The translations under genes and the position numbers were made by a program. DNA of 64,000 nt, from positions 62,001 through 126,000 of the forward strand of contig JAWKZI010000005.1 of the NCBI GenBank assembly GCA_041396045.1, written 5' to 3'. Below the pieces are notes generated by a model that made no database searches, was not told the DNA's origin, and saw nothing but the letters and a program-made list of their open reading frames with translations. Shown piece after piece: positions 61,810-64,000 of the stretch. This stretch comes from SHZI01 sp041396045 (lineage in GTDB: Bacteria > Pseudomonadota > Gammaproteobacteria > Steroidobacterales > GCA-2729495). The stretch's first letter is position 1. Each line of letters begins with the position of its first letter.

Positions 61810-62838
61810 TCAATTCACCAGATCGAAGCCTGCCTCGCGCCAGGCCTTAACGCCGCCATCAAGCGCCACGATGCGGTCGAATCCCATCCCTTTCAGCGTT
61901 GCTGCCGCAAGTGTGGAGATGATGCCCAGTTCGCAATAGACAACGATGCGTTGATCCGGATCCTTGAGCACATCATTGACCCGCAGTTCCAGTTGCCCGC
62001 GAGGAATATGTATTGCGCCCGGCAGATGCCCGGCTTCATAGGCGTCCCGTTCGCGAACGTCCAGCAGCACCAGGGCATCATCCGACGCACCAAATTGCCG
62101 CCGAACCTCTGCCATCGATATGAACGGGACCTTCTCTTTTGCGCTCGCGATCAAGCCCGAGACCGTCATGCCGCCACTCTGATTCGTACGCAACGCTTCG
62201 GTGAGGTGGGTCGGTGCTTTCAGGTCGAGAGCACGCATCAGTTCCACAAACGATGCACGGTCACGCCTGGCGAGCCGCGGATTCCCGGCCTTCTCCTGTC
62301 CCAAAGTGGAACTCTCGCGATTCTTGTAGTCGTGGGCAGGGAACACCTTCAAAGCGTCGTCCAGCAACAGCAGTCCATTGAAGAGCGAGTCGAAAAGCAT
62401 ATGCGGGTCGCCGGTGGGCAGGTCAGTTCGACCGGTACCGCCGATCAGCAGGGTGTCACCGGTGAATATGCGGTCATCCAGGATCAGCGACATGGAGTCG
62501 ATGGTGTGGCCCGGGGTGTAGCGCACCAGCAGGCGTAACTCGCCAAATACGATCAGTTCGCCATCGTCGACGTGCATATCGACGAACGGTGCCGGGCTGC
62601 GGCGATGCATTACGACCGGCACGTCGAGCTTCTGGGCCATTTCGCGGCTGCCGGAGAAGTGGTCCGCATGGGTATGTGTATCGATGAGGTACTTCAGGCG
62701 CAAACCGTCACGCGCAAGCAAGGCCTGATATTTGTCGAGCATGCCCGCTTCGGGGTCGATAATCACGGCGGCACAGCTGGTCTCGCAACCGACAAGGTAC
62801 GAGAGGCATCCACCGCTGCGAATCTGGTGAAAAATCAT
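61810..62838 (-). CDS. Persulfide dioxygenase-rhodanese fusion (ETHE1-like)
   Basis: 342 residues. The N-terminal metallo-beta-lactamase domain (about 1-235) has the DTHTHADH iron motif (His55-His60), PGHTIDSMSL and FTGDTLLIGGTGRTD as in ETHE1. The C-terminal rhodanese domain (about 245-340) has its active Cys302 (IVVYCELG). Such fusions oxidise glutathione persulfide and pass sulfur as thiosulfate. It follows the DUF418 gene by 11 bp and converges on the FGE-like gene. Confidence 0.9.
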   Translation of the reverse strand: MIFHQIRSGGCLSYLVGCETSCAAVIIDPEAGMLDKYQALLARDGLRLKYLIDTHTHADHFSGSREMAQKLDVPVVMHRRSPAPFVDMHVDDGELIVFGELRLLVRYTPGHTIDSMSLILDDRIFTGDTLLIGGTGRTDLPTGDPHMLFDSLFNGLLLLDDALKVFPAHDYKNRESSTLGQEKAGNPRLARRDRASFVELMRALDLKAPTHLTEALRTNQSGGMTVSGLIASAKEKVPFISMAEVRRQFGASDDALVLLDVRERDAYEAGHLPGAIHIPRGQLELRVNDVLKDPDQRIVVYCELGIISTLAAATLKGMGFDRIVALDGGVKAWREAGFDLVN

Positions 62839-62849
62839 GCGAGATCTCC

Positions 62850-64000
62850 TCAGGCGGGTGTTGTTGCTGGCACGCTCCTCCAGGCCTGGCGCTGTTTATA
62901 AGTCAGGGATCGCCACAGCCATTCGAATGGTCCAATCCGGAAATGTGCGAGCCACCAGACGCTCCAGGTGATCTCCACGGCCCAGATTGCGGCTACTGCG
63001 CCGTAGAGTTCGTAACCCCTGAGTCGTCCGTAAAGCCCGAAGCCAAAGCCGTAGAAAATCATGGCGCACAACAGTGACTGTGCCATGTAATTGGTCAGTG
63101 CCATGCGGCCAACGGCAACGAGGGGGCGCTTGATGGCCTGGCCTGTGGGCACATGACAGAACCACAGGATCAAGCCCATATAACCAAATGCCAGCGCAAA
63201 GCGGCGCACGTCAATAACAAGTTTGGTCATGGCAGTTGCCACTGGATGAAAGTCGGCTGCCAGCGCCGTAGTGGTCTGCCACAAGGCAAGCGGCAAGCCG
63301 ATGCCGAGTCCGATACCGGCCATCGCCAGATATCGCCCGCGTGAAGCCGGCCGCGTCAGGATGCCACTCCGATACAGAATCATGCCCAGAGTCATCATCG
63401 AGAGCGCGTCCAGAAACCACCACTTGAGCGCGACAATGGTTTGCAGTATCAGGCTGGACTTCGCCTGATGAGCAGCGATCTCCATTAATGTACCCGACTG
63501 CATGATGGCAATGTCGCCGGCTATCGCCTCATTTGCTGCGTCCGGGCGCGCCTTCTGCAATTTCTTGTTCCAGTCGGCGATCGACTGCTGCTGTACATCG
63601 TTCAGCGCAACACCAGACGCCTGAAGGGTGGTAGCTGCCGTGCTGGCGGCTTCCAGTTGGCGCAACTTGCCAATGTCGTTGATCCGCATCGCCGCCGGAA
63701 CCGCAAGTGCCGCCAATACAACGACCAGCAGGACTGCTGTGTGCAGCTTTCGCAGCGGGTACAGAAAAAGGCCCGCGAGGCCATAGACGAAAAGGATATC
63801 GGCTGGCCACAGAAACAGATAGGCATTTACCAGGCCGAAGGCAATCAGTACAAAGGTGCGTCGATAGTAGATCGCGCGAGCTGCAGTCAGTCCGGCCTTC
63901 GCTTCCAGGCGGCCCAGCGCCAGCGCGGCACCGGCGCCGAACAACAACGACAACAAGGCACGTTGTGTCCCTTCAAACAGCGTGTGGACCACCACCCACG
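62850..64000 (-). CDS. DUF418 family membrane protein, cut by the window edge
   Basis: The frame is open to the window end, so the N-terminal part is missing (about 70 of about 450 residues by family comparison). The part seen has many membrane segments, with VVHTLFEGTQRALLSLLFGAGAALAL near the start and the DUF418 C-terminal domain (ALTNYMAQSLLCAMIFYGFGFGLYGRL; WAVEITWSVWWLAHFRIGPFEWLWRSLTY). Function unknown. It is 11 bp upstream of the persulfide dioxygenase gene and may be cotranscribed with it. Confidence 0.85.
   Translation of the reverse strand, partial: WVVVHTLFEGTQRALLSLLFGAGAALALGRLEAKAGLTAARAIYYRRTFVLIAFGLVNAYLFLWPADILFVYGLAGLFLYPLRKLHTAVLLVVVLAALAVPAAMRINDIGKLRQLEAASTAATTLQASGVALNDVQQQSIADWNKKLQKARPDAANEAIAGDIAIMQSGTLMEIAAHQAKSSLILQTIVALKWWFLDALSMMTLGMILYRSGILTRPASRGRYLAMAGIGLGIGLPLALWQTTTALAADFHPVATAMTKLVIDVRRFALAFGYMGLILWFCHVPTGQAIKRPLVAVGRMALTNYMAQSLLCAMIFYGFGFGLYGRLRGYELYGAVAAIWAVEITWSVWWLAHFRIGPFEWLWRSLTYKQRQAWRSVPATTPA

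Overview
The window is a stretch of a gammaproteobacterial chromosome (GC-rich, dense, Xanthomonadales/Pseudomonas-like flagellar gene order). About two thirds of it (1-42.5 kb) is one large flagellar locus. The FleQ / FleSR / FliA-FlgM hierarchy, the MotC/MotD stator, the flhF-flhG polar-placement pair and the fliD-fliS-fliT-PilZ order all point to a polarly flagellated member of that group. The exact genus cannot be read from the sequence.

Flagellar region. A 5'-truncated fleQ (1-895, +) faces a long minus-strand series. From promoter-proximal to distal this is flgB-C-D-E-F-G-H-I-J-K-L, fliC, flaG, fliD-S-T, a PilZ gene, fleS-fleR, fliE-F-G-H-I-J-K, fliL-M-N-O-P-Q-R, flhB, flhA, flhF, flhG, fliA, motC, motD, a 64-codon gene, a DUF2802 gene and an HDOD-GGDEF gene. 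flgA-flgM-flgN diverges from flgB on the plus strand. Five sigma-54 promoters (before flgB, flgA, fliD, fleS and fliL) and two sigma-28 promoters (before fliC and flgM) can be read directly, giving a visible class II/III to class IV cascade. No chemotaxis genes are present, although relatives carry cheYZAB between fliA and motC.

Middle region (42.5-50.8 kb). A second HDOD protein, two small envelope or secreted proteins of unknown function and a universal stress protein precede a polyamine cluster: agmatine deiminase (badly frameshifted), a deoxyhypusine synthase-like enzyme, biosynthetic arginine decarboxylase and N-carbamoylputrescine amidase. Together these give arginine to agmatine to N-carbamoylputrescine to putrescine, plus a likely aminobutyl-transfer step.

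Right region (50-64 kb). Mixed housekeeping and accessory genes: DUF3088, an ABM-like protein, a trypsin-like protease, a TauD-type dioxygenase with a promoter/operator dyad, a Tat-exported DUF1838 protein, RlmN, an SRAP protein, YfdX, a membrane protein, OsmC and AhpD-like proteins interspersed with a GGGGACGCTACCCTTT repeat family, a methyltransferase broken by an in-frame amber codon, bactofilin, a formylglycine-generating-enzyme-like protein, a persulfide dioxygenase-rhodanese fusion and a truncated DUF418 membrane protein.

A caution: flhA, fliN, flgC, flgB, flgA and agmatine deiminase contain about a dozen single-base indels, clustered near 39.7-41.1 kb and 45.0-45.5 kb, while neighbouring genes are intact. 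Mixed +1 and -1 shifts with well conserved flanking protein suggest sequencing or assembly errors more than real decay, but this cannot be settled from the sequence alone.
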